This document shows positions 25,436 through 34,511 of a DNA stretch of 64,000 nt, piece after piece (positions within the stretch are counted from its first letter, which is position 1; every line of letters begins with the position of its first letter). The stretch is from assembly GCF_005796205.1 (NCBI RefSeq), contig NZ_VAHN01000003.1:186001-250000 (forward strand), in the 5' to 3' direction. The notes under the pieces are model-generated. The model did not search any database. It saw only the letters and a program-made list of their open reading frames with translations, and was not told the origin of the DNA. A program made the translations under genes and the position numbers. This DNA comes from Pseudarthrobacter sp. NamE2 (GTDB taxonomy: Bacteria; Actinomycetota; Actinomycetes; Actinomycetales; Micrococcaceae).

Positions 25436-26902
25436 CTACCGCCGACGGCCGGGCGAGCGCCGCAGGGACAAGGGCGGGATGGGCTCGTACAGCAGCGTCC
25501 GCACCCAGCGGTTCCCCGTTTCGCGGAACTCCTGCCGGGTGGCAAAGCGGTAGCGGTAGCTGCGGACGCGCACCCAGCGGGGCGTCCCGCCGTCGAACGG
25601 ATCGTGGCGCAGGAGCCGCAACGTCTTGCGGTCCGCTTCGAGCAGTTTGGTGAGGAAGGCGTAGAACCACTCCTCGTGCACCGTGCGCAGCGGCAGGAAC
25701 CACATCAGCCAGTCCAGCCTCAGGTGGTAGGGTGCCCACTGCCGCGGTATCCGGCGCAGGTCGCCGGGCTTGCCCTTGAAGCCGTACTCGCGCCAGTCGG
25801 ACTCGTCCGGGTCCTCGGCCAGGGTGCCCTCCACCACAATCTCGATGCGCTGCTTGGTGACCGAGCCGAACGCGCCGTAGGTGTTGACCAGCTGCCAGCG
25901 GTTGAAGCTGGCGTTCATCAGCTGCCGGCTGGAGAACAGGTTGCGCAGCGGCCAGTAGCTGAGCACCACCAGCAAAAGGCTGGCTGCCAGCGTTATGGCC
26001 AGCCACCAGAGCGGCGTCTCCTGCGTTCCGCTGTGCCAGTCCAGCGGGATGGCCGGTATCACGGCGTGGGCCACGGGATCGCTGACGGCGGCGAATGCCA
26101 GCACAATCGCGATCCAGTTCAGCCAGGCGAAGTTTCCGCTGGCCACCAGCCACAGCTGCGTCACGATGATGATCCCCGCAGCCACGCTCGCCACGGGCTG
26201 CGGCGCGAACAGGAAGAACGGAACCACCAGTTGGGCAAAGTGGTTCCCCAGCACCTCCATCTTGTGCAGGGGCTTGGGAAGCAGGTGCGCCTGCCGGCTC
26301 AGCGGGCCCGGCATTGGCTGCGTTTCGTGATGGTAGTACAACGCCGTCAGGTCCCGCCACTCACGGCCGCCGCGGAGCTTGATCATCCCCGCGCCGAATT
26401 CCAGCCGGAACACCAGCCACGCAACCAGGATCAGGATGGTCCGGGGCGGGTCTGTCTGGTCCGAGCCCAGGAAGGCCACGGTGAACCCCGCCTCCAGCAG
26501 CAGCATCTCCCAGCCGAAGCCATAGAAAGTCTGGCCCACGTTCACGATGGACATGTACAGCAGCCACAGGGCCAGGAAGGCGATCAGCGGCACCCAGGGA
26601 GGTCCAAGCTGCGGAATGCCGGCAACCAGCAGCGCAGAGATCACGAGGCCCACGGCACAAACAGTCCGCAGCAACCCGTCCGAATACCGCCAGCGGAACA
26701 GTGTGGGCCGGCGCAGCCTGTTGAAAGCTCCAAGGTATTCGGGTACCGGAAGGAGGCCGCGCTCACCCAGCAACGCAGGAAACTGGTTCAATGAGGACAG
26801 GAACGCGACGAAGAAGAGCGCAGCCACGCCCCGCTGAAGCACCTGCCGGGCGAACTCGTATTCCGGCGCATCGAACCATGTCAGCCAGTCCACGGGAACC
26901 AC
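25436..26902 (-). CDS. Lipase maturation factor family membrane protein (LMF1-like)
   Basis: This 488-residue protein has about nine hydrophobic segments in its first 350 residues and a soluble C-terminus. Features shared with the vertebrate lipase maturation factor family are YGFGWEMLLLEAGFTVAFLG, FRLEFGAGMIKLRGGREWRDLTAL, YYHHETQPMPGPLS and the C-terminal YGFKGKPGDLRRIPRQWAPYHLRLDW. The eukaryotic proteins act in lipase folding in the ER. The bacterial role is unknown, though an export-related or lipase-related function is possible. It begins at GTG 26902 (a second GTG at 26893 is in frame). It is a single gene between two plus-strand units. Confidence 0.83.
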   Translation of the reverse strand: MVPVDWLTWFDAPEYEFARQVLQRGVAALFFVAFLSSLNQFPALLGERGLLPVPEYLGAFNRLRRPTLFRWRYSDGLLRTVCAVGLVISALLVAGIPQLGPPWVPLIAFLALWLLYMSIVNVGQTFYGFGWEMLLLEAGFTVAFLGSDQTDPPRTILILVAWLVFRLEFGAGMIKLRGGREWRDLTALYYHHETQPMPGPLSRQAHLLPKPLHKMEVLGNHFAQLVVPFFLFAPQPVASVAAGIIIVTQLWLVASGNFAWLNWIAIVLAFAAVSDPVAHAVIPAIPLDWHSGTQETPLWWLAITLAASLLLVVLSYWPLRNLFSSRQLMNASFNRWQLVNTYGAFGSVTKQRIEIVVEGTLAEDPDESDWREYGFKGKPGDLRRIPRQWAPYHLRLDWLMWFLPLRTVHEEWFYAFLTKLLEADRKTLRLLRHDPFDGGTPRWVRVRSYRYRFATRQEFRETGNRWVRTLLYEPIPPLSLRRSPGRRR

Positions 26903-26954
26903 GTTACGCCGGGCCGCCCCGAGGTCAAGGAGCCGGAGGCGCTGGTGCGTGCGG

Positions 26955-26960
26955 GATACT
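26955..26960 (+). promoter_or_regulatory. Probable -10 of dxr, giving a leaderless mRNA
   Basis: GATACT ends 6 nt before the dxr ATG and no Shine-Dalgarno is present, so transcription probably starts at the ATG. No clear -35 is visible. Confidence 0.4.
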
Positions 26961-26966
26961 TAAGCA

Positions 26967-28151
26967 ATGCAGCCACGCAGAATCGTCCTCCTTGGGTCCA
27001 CAGGTTCCATCGGCACCCAGGCGATTGACGTCGTCGACGGCGCCCCGCATCTCTTCGAGGTTGTGGCACTCAGCGCGGGCGGCGGCAACCAGGAACTCCT
27101 GGCACGGCAGGCCGTCCACACTGGGGCTGCGGCAGTGGGAATCGCCAGCGGCGATCCGGGCCGCCTGGAAGCCCTGATCCGTGAGGCTGCGGCCGCAGCG
27201 GGAAAGCCCGGCTACAGTCCCCAAATCTTCTTCGGTCCGGACGCGTCGACCCGCATCGCCGAGGTGCAGGCGGATGTTGTGCTCAACGGCATTACCGGTT
27301 CCATCGGGCTCGCCCCCACCCTTGCCGCACTGAAATCCGGAGCCTCGCTGGCCCTGGCCAACAAGGAATCCCTCATCGTTGGGGGAGAGCTCGTCAAGGC
27401 GGCTGCCCGGGACGGCCAGATCGTCCCGGTGGATTCCGAGCACTCTGCGCTCGCCCAATGCCTGCGCGCCGGAACGGCAGCAGAAGTGGAAAAGCTGATC
27501 CTCACCGCGTCCGGCGGCCCCTTCCGGGGCAGGAGCCGGGAAGAGCTCCACGGTGTCACCCCGCGGGAAGCCCTGGCCCACCCCACCTGGGACATGGGGG
27601 TCATGGTCACCACCAACTCGGCAACCCTGGTCAACAAGGGCCTCGAGGTCATCGAGGCGCATCTGCTGTTCGACGTCCCCCTGGACCGGATCGACGTTGT
27701 GGTCCATCCTCAGTCCGTGGTGCATTCGATGGTGCAGTTCGTGGACGGATCCATCATCGCGCAGGCCTCCCCGCCGGACATGCGCCTGCCCATCGCGCTG
27801 GGCCTGGGCTGGCCGGACCGGGTGCCCAAGGCTGCCACTGCCTGCGACTGGACGCAGGCGGCCTCCTGGACCTTCGAGCCGCTGGATTCCGTTGCCTTCC
27901 CCGCCGTCAGCCTCGCCAAGGACGCCGCCAGGCAGGGGAATACCTTTCCGGCGGTCTTCAACGCGGCGAACGAGGAAGCAGTAACCGCGTTCCACGCTGG
28001 CCGCATCCGCTTCACGGACATCGTGGACACCGTGGAGAGCGTCCTCAGCGAACATTCAAGTGCTTCCCGGCTTACGGTGGAATCCGTGCTTGATGCTGAA
28101 GGCTGGGCACGTGCCCGCGCCAACGAACGTTTAGCACTCAGCAGTCTCTAG
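26967..28151 (+). CDS. dxr: 1-deoxy-D-xylulose 5-phosphate reductoisomerase
   Basis: Dxr converts DXP to 2-C-methyl-D-erythritol 4-phosphate with NADPH, the committing step of the MEP isoprenoid pathway. The 394-residue protein has the NADPH-binding start [47 protein letters not shown], the catalytic loop SGGPFRGRS and HPTWDMG, and [17 protein letters not shown]. All are diagnostic. The rip protease gene starts 19 bp downstream, the usual actinobacterial order, and ispG of the same pathway is 3 kb further on. Confidence 0.96.
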   Translation: MQPRRIVLLGSTGSIGTQAIDVVDGAPHLFEVVALSAGGGNQELLARQAVHTGAAAVGIASGDPGRLEALIREAAAAAGKPGYSPQIFFGPDASTRIAEVQADVVLNGITGSIGLAPTLAALKSGASLALANKESLIVGGELVKAAARDGQIVPVDSEHSALAQCLRAGTAAEVEKLILTASGGPFRGRSREELHGVTPREALAHPTWDMGVMVTTNSATLVNKGLEVIEAHLLFDVPLDRIDVVVHPQSVVHSMVQFVDGSIIAQASPPDMRLPIALGLGWPDRVPKAATACDWTQAASWTFEPLDSVAFPAVSLAKDAARQGNTFPAVFNAANEEAVTAFHAGRIRFTDIVDTVESVLSEHSSASRLTVESVLDAEGWARARANERLALSSL

Positions 28152-28170
28152 GAAGCAGCAAACACCTCCC

Positions 28171-29502
28171 ATGACACCCGTTCTCCTCTTTGTCCTCGGC
28201 GTCGTCTTTGTGGCCATCGGCATCGCGGCCTCCATCGCGCTCCACGAAGTCGGCCACCTGGTGCCTGCCAAGCTGTTCAAAGTCCGGGTCACCAAATACA
28301 TGATCGGCTTTGGCCCTACCCTGTGGTCGCGGCGGAAAGGTGAAACGGAGTACGGCATCAAAGCCATCCCGCTGGGAGGCTACGTGTCCATGATCGGCAT
28401 GTACCCGCCGAACAAGGACGACGGGTCCGTCCGGCCCTCCAGCACCGGGATGTTCCAGACGCTCGCGACCGAGGCCCGTTCCATGGCGCACGAGGAAGTA
28501 GGCCCGGGGGACGAAAACAGGGTGTTCTACAAGCTTCCGGTGTGGAAGAAAATCATCGTGATGCTGGGCGGCCCGGCCATGAACATGGCACTGGGCCTGA
28601 TCCTCACCGCCGTCCTGCTGATGGGCTTCGGGATGGCCACGGCCACCACCACCATCTCCGACGTTTCCAAGTGCCAGGTGGCGGCGGGGGAGACGGTTGA
28701 CCCGGATTCGGCCGACTGCCGGCTCACGCCGGCTGCCGCCGCCGGCCTGCAGCCGAATGACACAGTGACGGCCTTCGACGGCAAGCCGGTGACCAGCTGG
28801 GACCAGCTCACCGAGTGGATCCGCGCGTCCGCCGGACGCGAAGTGGCCATCACCGTGGAGCGCAACGGCGCCCCCGTGAATACAACTGTCACCCCGGTCC
28901 TGTCCGCCAGGCCCATCATCGGCGCCGATGGCCGGCAGGCAACAGATGACGCCGGCACCCTCCTGTACCAGGACGTCGGCTTCCTGGGAATTGGTGCGCA
29001 GACCGAACTGGTGCCCCAGCCGGCGTCGTCCGTCCTGCCCATGGCGGGGGAGAACATCCGCCAGGTGGCCGGCGTCATCTTCAATCTGCCGGCCCGCGTG
29101 GTGGGGGTCGCGAAAGCGGCCTTCGGTGAGGAACCGCGTGACCCCAACGGCCCCATCAGCGTGGTGGGCGTGGGGCGGGTGGCCGGGGAAGTCGCCGCCA
29201 TGGAGGAGATCCCGGTCCAATCGAGGGTAGCTACCCTGTTCGGCCTCCTCGCCGGCCTCAACTTCGCCCTTGCAGTGTTCAACCTGGTGCCGCTCCTGCC
29301 GCTCGACGGCGGGCACGTGGCCGGCGCGCTCTACGAGGGAACCCGCCGGCAGGTTGCCAGGCTGTTCGGCAAGCCCGATCCGGGGGCCTTCGATATCGCC
29401 AAGCTGCTACCGGTCACCTACGTGGTTGCCGCGCTGCTGATGGGCATGAGCGCCCTGCTGATCTACGCCGATATCGTGAAGCCGATAAATCTCTTCGGCT
29501 GA
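28171..29502 (+). CDS. Site-2-type intramembrane zinc metalloprotease (M50, RseP/Rip1 family)
   Basis: This 443-residue membrane protease cuts anti-sigma factors and other membrane substrates within the bilayer. The zinc site is HEVGH at residues 25-29 (SIALHEVGHLVPAKLFKVRV region). A PDZ domain (about 190-250, AAAAGLQPNDTVTAFDGKPV) follows, and the third zinc ligand lies in NLVPLLPLDGGHVAG near residue 370. There are four membrane segments. The loop after VGPGDENRVFYKLPVWKKI is typical of Rip1-type proteins. It is downstream of dxr in the standard order and probably co-transcribed with it. Confidence 0.9.
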   Translation: MTPVLLFVLGVVFVAIGIAASIALHEVGHLVPAKLFKVRVTKYMIGFGPTLWSRRKGETEYGIKAIPLGGYVSMIGMYPPNKDDGSVRPSSTGMFQTLATEARSMAHEEVGPGDENRVFYKLPVWKKIIVMLGGPAMNMALGLILTAVLLMGFGMATATTTISDVSKCQVAAGETVDPDSADCRLTPAAAAGLQPNDTVTAFDGKPVTSWDQLTEWIRASAGREVAITVERNGAPVNTTVTPVLSARPIIGADGRQATDDAGTLLYQDVGFLGIGAQTELVPQPASSVLPMAGENIRQVAGVIFNLPARVVGVAKAAFGEEPRDPNGPISVVGVGRVAGEVAAMEEIPVQSRVATLFGLLAGLNFALAVFNLVPLLPLDGGHVAGALYEGTRRQVARLFGKPDPGAFDIAKLLPVTYVVAALLMGMSALLIYADIVKPINLFG

Positions 29503-29637
29503 CTTGCTCCCCGGAGAAGCCGGCAGATCTTTGGGCCCTCGCCGGTGCGTGACTGGTTACAGTCCTGGGCCACACTGGAGCGAGCCCCCAGCCGGAGGGC
29601 ATTGCCGTTTTGCGTAACGGGGTGCTTTCCCTTGGCT

Positions 29638-29679
29638 GATTATGTCGTATCAGCCGTTTTTGGCTTATATCCGATAATC
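29638..29679. promoter_or_regulatory. AT-rich inverted repeat upstream of the SatD-like gene
   Basis: Arms at 29638-29655 and 29662-29679 match at 13 of 18 positions (GATTAT outer, AGCC inner) around GTTTTT. The region is much richer in A+T than its surroundings. Since the downstream protein ends in a helix-turn-helix, this may be an autoregulatory operator. Confidence 0.4.
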
Positions 29680-29726
29680 ATCTATATGTGGTTGAGATCC
29701 GTAACTTAGCTGGTTATGGTTGGCGC

Positions 29727-30407
29727 ATGTACGTACTGACGATAGACCAGCGCGGCAGCTCCTCCGACGTAGACCGTGTCCCCGACTTGGTCTCCTCCCT
29801 TGCGGCCCTCACGCCGGCGACCTTCGAGCGGTCCGTAGGTGACGAGCTCCAGGGGGTTGTGGAGGACGCCGGCGAGGCGGTGGATGTGGCTTTGCACGCC
29901 CTGCGCGGCGGGCACTGGTATGTCGGGATCGGGATCGGGGCGGTGCGGCTGGCACCGGGAGGCAGTCCGCGCGAAGGTTCCGGAAACGCCTTTGTGGCGG
30001 CGCGCAAGGCGGTGGAACTGGCCAAAGCGGCAGCCGGTCAGGTTCCGCTGTCAGTGGTGGCCGGCACCATGGGGCGTGGAAACAGTCCGCTTCCGGCCCG
30101 GGAAGAAGGTGCAATGGCAAGCGCGCATGCCCAGGCTGTACTTCGGCTGGTTGGCCGGCTGGTGCAGCAACGCAGCGATGCCCAGTGGCGGGTGGTGGAC
30201 CGGTTGCGTTCCCTGCAGGGCGGCGCGGGCAGGCACGGGGCCCAAAAACAGGTGGCCCGGGAACTGGGTATTTCCGAGCAATCGGTGAGCCGTACCCTGC
30301 TGAGATCCGGCTGGCAGGAAGAATGGGCTGCCAGGCCGGCGGCCGCCATGCTGCTGGACTATGCCCATGCCCGGATCATAGGATCCCAGACCGAAGGAGG
30401 CCGGTGA
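29727..30407 (+). CDS. SatD-family-like protein with C-terminal helix-turn-helix
   Basis: This is a 226-residue protein. The N-terminal part (MYVLTIDQRGSSSDVDRVP, then VGDELQGVVEDAGEAVD and GHWYVGIGIGAVRLAPGG) follows the outline of SatD proteins, whose N-terminus resembles nucleotide-signalling domains. The C-terminal part (HGAQKQVARELGISEQSVSRTLL, about residues 170-195) is a sigma-70-r4/MarR-like helix-turn-helix, so it probably binds DNA. The start is ATG 29727; an upstream in-frame codon (29688) is unlikely. It overlaps the next membrane gene by GTGA. SatD takes its name from a streptococcal acid-tolerance locus. The function here is not known. Confidence 0.65.
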   Translation: MYVLTIDQRGSSSDVDRVPDLVSSLAALTPATFERSVGDELQGVVEDAGEAVDVALHALRGGHWYVGIGIGAVRLAPGGSPREGSGNAFVAARKAVELAKAAAGQVPLSVVAGTMGRGNSPLPAREEGAMASAHAQAVLRLVGRLVQQRSDAQWRVVDRLRSLQGGAGRHGAQKQVARELGISEQSVSRTLLRSGWQEEWAARPAAAMLLDYAHARIIGSQTEGGR

Positions 30408-30931
30408 CCGCACTCTGGGTGGCTGCCGCGCTGGCGGTGGCCGGTTTTGGCGGGTGGCCGGTAACGGCGCTCGTCTTCAAGCTCGCCAGGACCATCGACG
30501 ACAAAGCCGACGCGGCCAGGGCGGAAGAACAGGCCCGCCGGTCCGCCGAGGACCCGGCAGCGGATGTGACCGTTGACCCCGCGCGCGTAACAGCGCCCCC
30601 GGACGGTGCCGGCCAGAACGTGGACGGCGAGCTCACCGCGGAACCCGACCGGCCGTCGTCGGGCGGAGCTGCCGGTGCGGCTGCCCCCACCCAGCGTATC
30701 CTGCGCGGCGGGGCCATCATTGGAATCCTGGAACGCCTGGGCGTGTGCCTGGCAATCCTCACCGGGCAGCCGGTTGCAATCGCCTACATCGTGGCCATCA
30801 AAGGCCTGGGCCGGTTCGCGGAGCTGAAGGAGACGCCGGTGGCCGCCGAGCGGTTCATCATCGGAACGCTGGCTTCCATGCTCTGGGCAGCGGGCATCGC
30901 AGCGACGGTGAAGGTCTTGTTCCTGACTTAG
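30404..30931 (+). CDS. Membrane protein partner of the SatD-like protein
   Basis: This 175-residue protein has one N-terminal membrane helix (LWVAAALAVAGFGGWPVTALVF), a hydrophilic Ala/Asp/Pro-rich stretch (about 30-95), then a conserved-looking segment RGGAIIGILERLGVCLAILTG and two more helices (IAYIVAIKGLGRF; LASMLWAAGIAATVKVLFL). The C-terminal half resembles the membrane protein often encoded with SatD. The start is GTG 30404, overlapping the preceding stop by 4 bases. The tight overlap argues that the two proteins work together, perhaps as a membrane-tethered regulator. Confidence 0.6.
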   Translation: MTALWVAAALAVAGFGGWPVTALVFKLARTIDDKADAARAEEQARRSAEDPAADVTVDPARVTAPPDGAGQNVDGELTAEPDRPSSGGAAGAAAPTQRILRGGAIIGILERLGVCLAILTGQPVAIAYIVAIKGLGRFAELKETPVAAERFIIGTLASMLWAAGIAATVKVLFLT

Positions 30932-31013
30932 GTCCAGGACAATGCGGCTCTGCTGCGGGGCCGTTCCCCGGCCGGATGGGTGCCCGGGGCAGGCATGGCG
31001 ATAGGGTAGCGGT

Positions 31014-31307
31014 ATGACAGTTTTTGCCGTTGAGTACGTTTACGCCGCCGATTCCACAGAAGCCCGGAACGAGGCCCGGCCCGCTCACCGCGAATGGACC
31101 GGAACCCTGGCGCAGGACGGCGCCATTCTGGCCAGCGGTCCGTACGGTGACGGGGCGGGCGCGCTGCTGATCTTCAAGGCAACGGACGAAGCCGCCCTCC
31201 ACTCAATCCTCAGGCAGGACCCGTTCGCGGCCGCCGGAGTTATCGCCGGAACCCGCATCACCGAATGGTCTCCCGTGACCGGCATGCTCGCCGGGCTCAC
31301 CGCTTAA
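31014..31307 (+). CDS. YciI-family protein
   Basis: This 97-residue ferredoxin-like-fold protein begins [15 protein letters not shown]. It has His25 in RPAHREW and Asp36-type residue in [16 protein letters not shown], the conserved His/Asp pair of YciI proteins, and [18 protein letters not shown] followed by DPFAAAGV near the end, all typical. Function in the cell is not established; YciI-like domains are often dimeric and sometimes degrade small molecules. A TAGGGT hexamer (31002-31007) ends 6 nt before the ATG, suggesting a leaderless mRNA. Confidence 0.82.
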   Translation: MTVFAVEYVYAADSTEARNEARPAHREWTGTLAQDGAILASGPYGDGAGALLIFKATDEAALHSILRQDPFAAAGVIAGTRITEWSPVTGMLAGLTA

Positions 31308-31338
31308 GCCGTACCCCCTTTCACCTCTAGGAGTCCAC

Positions 31339-32505
31339 GTGACCTCGGTCAGCCTGGGAATGCCGTCAGCCCCGCCACCCGTCCTTGCCCCGCGCCGCAA
31401 GACCCGCCAGATCAAGGTCGGATCGGTCGGCGTCGGCTCTGACTACCCCATCAGCGTGCAGTCGATGACCACCACGCCCACCACCGACATCAATGCCACC
31501 CTGCAGCAGATTGCAGAACTCACGGCGTCGGGCTGCGACATCGTCCGTGTTGCCTGCCCCTCGGCGGACGACGCCGAGGCGCTGCCCATCATCGCCCGGA
31601 AGTCTCAGATCCCGGTCATCGCGGACATCCACTTCCAGCCGAAATATGTGTTCGCCGCCATTGAGGCCGGCTGCGCGGCGGTGCGTGTGAACCCCGGAAA
31701 CATCCGCAAGTTCGACGACCAGGTCAAGGAGATTGCCGCCGCCGCCCGCGACCACGGCACGTCCATCCGCATTGGCGTGAATGCTGGTTCGCTGGAGCCC
31801 GGCATCCTCAAGAAGTACGGCAAGGCAACGCCGGAGGCGCTGGTTGAATCAGCGGTCTGGGAAGCCTCCCTGTTCGAGGAGCATGGGTTCCATGACTTCA
31901 AGATCTCGGTCAAGCACAACGATCCGGTGGTGATGGTGGCTGCCTACGAGATGCTGGCGGAGAAGGGCGACTGGCCGCTGCACCTCGGTGTTACAGAGGC
32001 TGGACCGGCCTTCCAGGGCACCATCAAGTCGGCCACCGCATTTGGTGCTTTGCTGTCCCGCGGCATCGGCGACACCATCCGCGTCTCCCTCTCGGCCCCG
32101 CCGGTGGAAGAGATTAAGGTAGGCAACCAGATCCTGCAGTCCCTCAACCTTCGCCCGCGCAAGCTCGAGATTGTTTCCTGCCCCTCCTGCGGCCGTGCCC
32201 AGGTGGACGTGTACACCCTCGCCGAGCAGGTAACCTCCGGGCTCGAGGGGATGGAGATCCCGCTGCGTGTGGCTGTTATGGGCTGCGTGGTCAACGGGCC
32301 GGGCGAAGCACGTGAAGCTGACCTCGGCGTCGCCTCCGGCAACGGCAAGGGCCAGATTTTTGTGAAGGGCGAGGTCATCAAGACTGTCCCCGAGAGCGCA
32401 ATTGTTGAGACACTGATCGAAGAGGCCATGCGTATCGCGGAAGAGATGGGGGAGGCCGATGGCGAAGATGCTGTCAAGGGTAGCCCCGTGGTTAGCGTCT
32501 CGTAG
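31339..32505 (+). CDS. ispG: 4-hydroxy-3-methylbut-2-enyl diphosphate synthase (IspG/GcpE)
   Basis: IspG reduces MEcPP to HMBPP with a [4Fe-4S] cluster, the penultimate MEP-pathway step. The 388-residue protein has the TIM-barrel N-terminal part ([46 protein letters not shown]) and the cluster ligands in [11 protein letters not shown] and [15 protein letters not shown]. The start is GTG 31339 with TAGGAG upstream. The downstream GNAT gene overlaps its 3' end by 47 bases. It forms a MEP-pathway neighbourhood with dxr. Confidence 0.96.
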   Translation: MTSVSLGMPSAPPPVLAPRRKTRQIKVGSVGVGSDYPISVQSMTTTPTTDINATLQQIAELTASGCDIVRVACPSADDAEALPIIARKSQIPVIADIHFQPKYVFAAIEAGCAAVRVNPGNIRKFDDQVKEIAAAARDHGTSIRIGVNAGSLEPGILKKYGKATPEALVESAVWEASLFEEHGFHDFKISVKHNDPVVMVAAYEMLAEKGDWPLHLGVTEAGPAFQGTIKSATAFGALLSRGIGDTIRVSLSAPPVEEIKVGNQILQSLNLRPRKLEIVSCPSCGRAQVDVYTLAEQVTSGLEGMEIPLRVAVMGCVVNGPGEAREADLGVASGNGKGQIFVKGEVIKTVPESAIVETLIEEAMRIAEEMGEADGEDAVKGSPVVSVS

Positions 32506-33358
32506 GGACGTACCTGATCCGGCGGGCTTTTCGGTCCGGACGCTGGACGGCCAGGACACGGAAGCCCTGACGCTGCTTGCGCAGCAGGACCGGGTGGCCA
32601 ATGTGTTCATCCTTGCCCACCTGCGTGCCGCCGGCACGGCCGCCCCCACCAGCGGCGGTGCCGGGATTATCGGGGTTTTCGACGACGGCATCCTGGTGGG
32701 TGCCTGCTGGGCCGGTGCCAACCTGGTGCCGGTCCAGCTGGACCCCGCCCTGGCGGGAGCCGTCGCCGCGGCGGCGAACAGGTCCGGGCGGCGCTACGCC
32801 TCGGCCTTTGGCCCGGCACAAGCCGTGCTGGCCCTCTACGCCGGGCTGATGGACCTCGGGCACCGCGCGCACGAGGTGCGGGAGGACCAGCCCCTGATGG
32901 TCATCGACGGTGCCCCCGGAGTGGAGCCGGACCCGCGACTCGGACTGGGCCGCCTGTCCGACTTTGACCGCATCCTTCCCGCATGTGCTGCCATGTTCGA
33001 GGAGGAGGTCGGGTACTCTCCGTTCCTGGGCGGAAGGGAGTTCTACAGCCGCAGGGTGGAGGGCCTCATCCGGCAGGGCCATTCCCTGGTCCACCTCAAC
33101 GAATCCCACGAAGTTGTGTTCAAAGCCGAACTCGGCGCAGTCACTGAAGATGTCACCCAGGTCCAGGGTGTATGGATGAATCCGCTGTACCGCGGGCAAG
33201 GGCTCAGCGCCGGCTACATGGCCGCCGTGGTGAAGGAGGCACAGAAAGTGGCGCCCGTTACCAGCCTCTACGTGAACGGCTTCAACCTCCGGGCACGCTC
33301 GATGTACGAGCGTGTTGGTTTCCGGCAGGTCGGCACGTTCGCTACAGTTCTGTTTTAG
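32459..33358 (+). CDS. GNAT-family N-acetyltransferase with N-terminal DUF4081 domain
   Basis: This 299-residue protein has an N-terminal DUF4081-type domain (about 30-150, including [16 protein letters not shown] and [21 protein letters not shown]) and a C-terminal acetyltransferase domain. In the latter [21 protein letters not shown] carries the acetyl-CoA pyrophosphate loop and [20 protein letters not shown] is the usual GNAT end. This architecture regularly follows ispG in actinobacteria; its substrate is unknown. The start overlaps ispG by 47 bases. A second ATG at 32468 would shorten it by three residues. Confidence 0.85.
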   Translation: MAKMLSRVAPWLASRRDVPDPAGFSVRTLDGQDTEALTLLAQQDRVANVFILAHLRAAGTAAPTSGGAGIIGVFDDGILVGACWAGANLVPVQLDPALAGAVAAAANRSGRRYASAFGPAQAVLALYAGLMDLGHRAHEVREDQPLMVIDGAPGVEPDPRLGLGRLSDFDRILPACAAMFEEEVGYSPFLGGREFYSRRVEGLIRQGHSLVHLNESHEVVFKAELGAVTEDVTQVQGVWMNPLYRGQGLSAGYMAAVVKEAQKVAPVTSLYVNGFNLRARSMYERVGFRQVGTFATVLF

Positions 33359-33398
33359 CTGGCCACTGCCAGTCCGCATCTGAATATTGGGGGAAAAA

Positions 33399-34145
33399 TT
33401 GAAGACGTCTGCGCTGGCAACCCTGGCGGTCGCCGCCTTGCTTGCCTTGACCGTCCCAGCCTGCGCAGGTCCCGCCGCCACCCCGGTGAATGACGTTTCA
33501 CCAGCGGCAAGCGGGACGGCCACCGCCGCCCCCATAGTCACACCCACTCCCATTCCCAAGGCGTATACCAATGCCGACCTTGCAGGCATCGTGCGCCAAG
33601 TGCGGGATTCGGCCGACCGCCGGCTGACAGTCCTCCCCGAGACCGACCTGGCAGCGACCATTGAGCAGTCCAAGGAAATGGTGGCTGCGATCGAGGTGGC
33701 GCCCGCGGCGTGCAAGGAGTTCGCAACGGCGAGCACCGTCCCGGCATTGGACGGGGCAGCCATGGCCATGGGACTCAGCACTGACTCGGGCACCGGGGCC
33801 GTCACGGCACTGTCCCTGCTGTCCGGACTCGACGAAGCAGCCCTGGCCAACGTCGCCGATCCCGCCGCCCAATTGCAGCAGTGTTCTGACATGACGGTGA
33901 CAGTCTCAGGTATCGCCGTCCCGGTTACCATCGCCATGCTGGACAGCGTGGGCGGGTTGGCGGAAACTACTGCCTATCGAACGGAGACGCAGCTCCCGGA
34001 CGGCCAGGTTCAGTCCACCATCACAGCGCAGGCCATCCAGCAGGGTGTTGTTCTCACAGCCGTTGCCACTGGCGGGGAGAGCGAAACCGACGCTGCAACA
34101 CGTGCAGGTGCGCTGCTCGATGCAGCGGCCGCCTTCATCAAATAA
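33399..34145 (+). CDS. Putative lipoprotein of unknown function
   Basis: This is a protein of about 248 residues starting at TTG 33399 with GGGGGAA just upstream. The N-terminus KTSALATLAVAALLALTVPA is a signal peptide ending in a lipobox-like VPAC. A Thr/Pro/Ala linker (about 25-55) precedes the mature domain (DLAGIVRQVRDSADRRLTVL to the end). That domain contains two cysteines and the repeated theme VSGIAVPVTIAMLD. No family is recognised. It is an extracytoplasmic, membrane-anchored protein by prediction. The gene is alone between the GNAT gene and a 366-bp non-coding stretch. Confidence 0.65.
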   Translation: MKTSALATLAVAALLALTVPACAGPAATPVNDVSPAASGTATAAPIVTPTPIPKAYTNADLAGIVRQVRDSADRRLTVLPETDLAATIEQSKEMVAAIEVAPAACKEFATASTVPALDGAAMAMGLSTDSGTGAVTALSLLSGLDEAALANVADPAAQLQQCSDMTVTVSGIAVPVTIAMLDSVGGLAETTAYRTETQLPDGQVQSTITAQAIQQGVVLTAVATGGESETDAATRAGALLDAAAAFIK

Positions 34146-34511
34146 GTCGTTAATGAACATTGACCAGGCGCGCTTCGGGTGAGGACCAGCGGTTTTGCAG
34201 GCAAGCCACTTGTCAACGTGCCTGCCATCACATAGGTTCGATCTAGCTGCGCTGGAGTGGCGTGGGCGGTCTCACCAGTCCTCACCAGTACTTAGGCGAT
34301 AACGGCGTTGAGCCACGCCCGGATGCGATGACCAGCCTCACTGGGGGGCCAGGGGCTTTGCATTTTCGGGCGTGGCTCTACTGTTCCCGGCGCAGTGCAT
34401 TGGAGAGTCCTCCGCGGGTCCGGGCCGGGCCCCTTCTGCCGGTAGATTAGTACCCAGACGAAATTGCCCGGCCCTGCTGATCCAGCACTTTCCCAGAAAC
34501 GGATACCACCC
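34146..34511. other. 366-bp intergenic region before proS
   Basis: No convincing gene is visible. It contains a CTCACCAGT doublet (34270-34289), GC-rich hairpin-forming sequence GGGTCCGGGCCGGGCCC (34418-34434) and a possible -10, TAGATT (34443-34448), that would put the proS start site near 34455. I saw no T-box hallmark. Confidence 0.5.

Noticed and set aside
34155..34262. tRNA-like segment with GGTTCGATC
   Set aside because: No consistent acceptor stem, D-arm or anticodon arm could be drawn around it.
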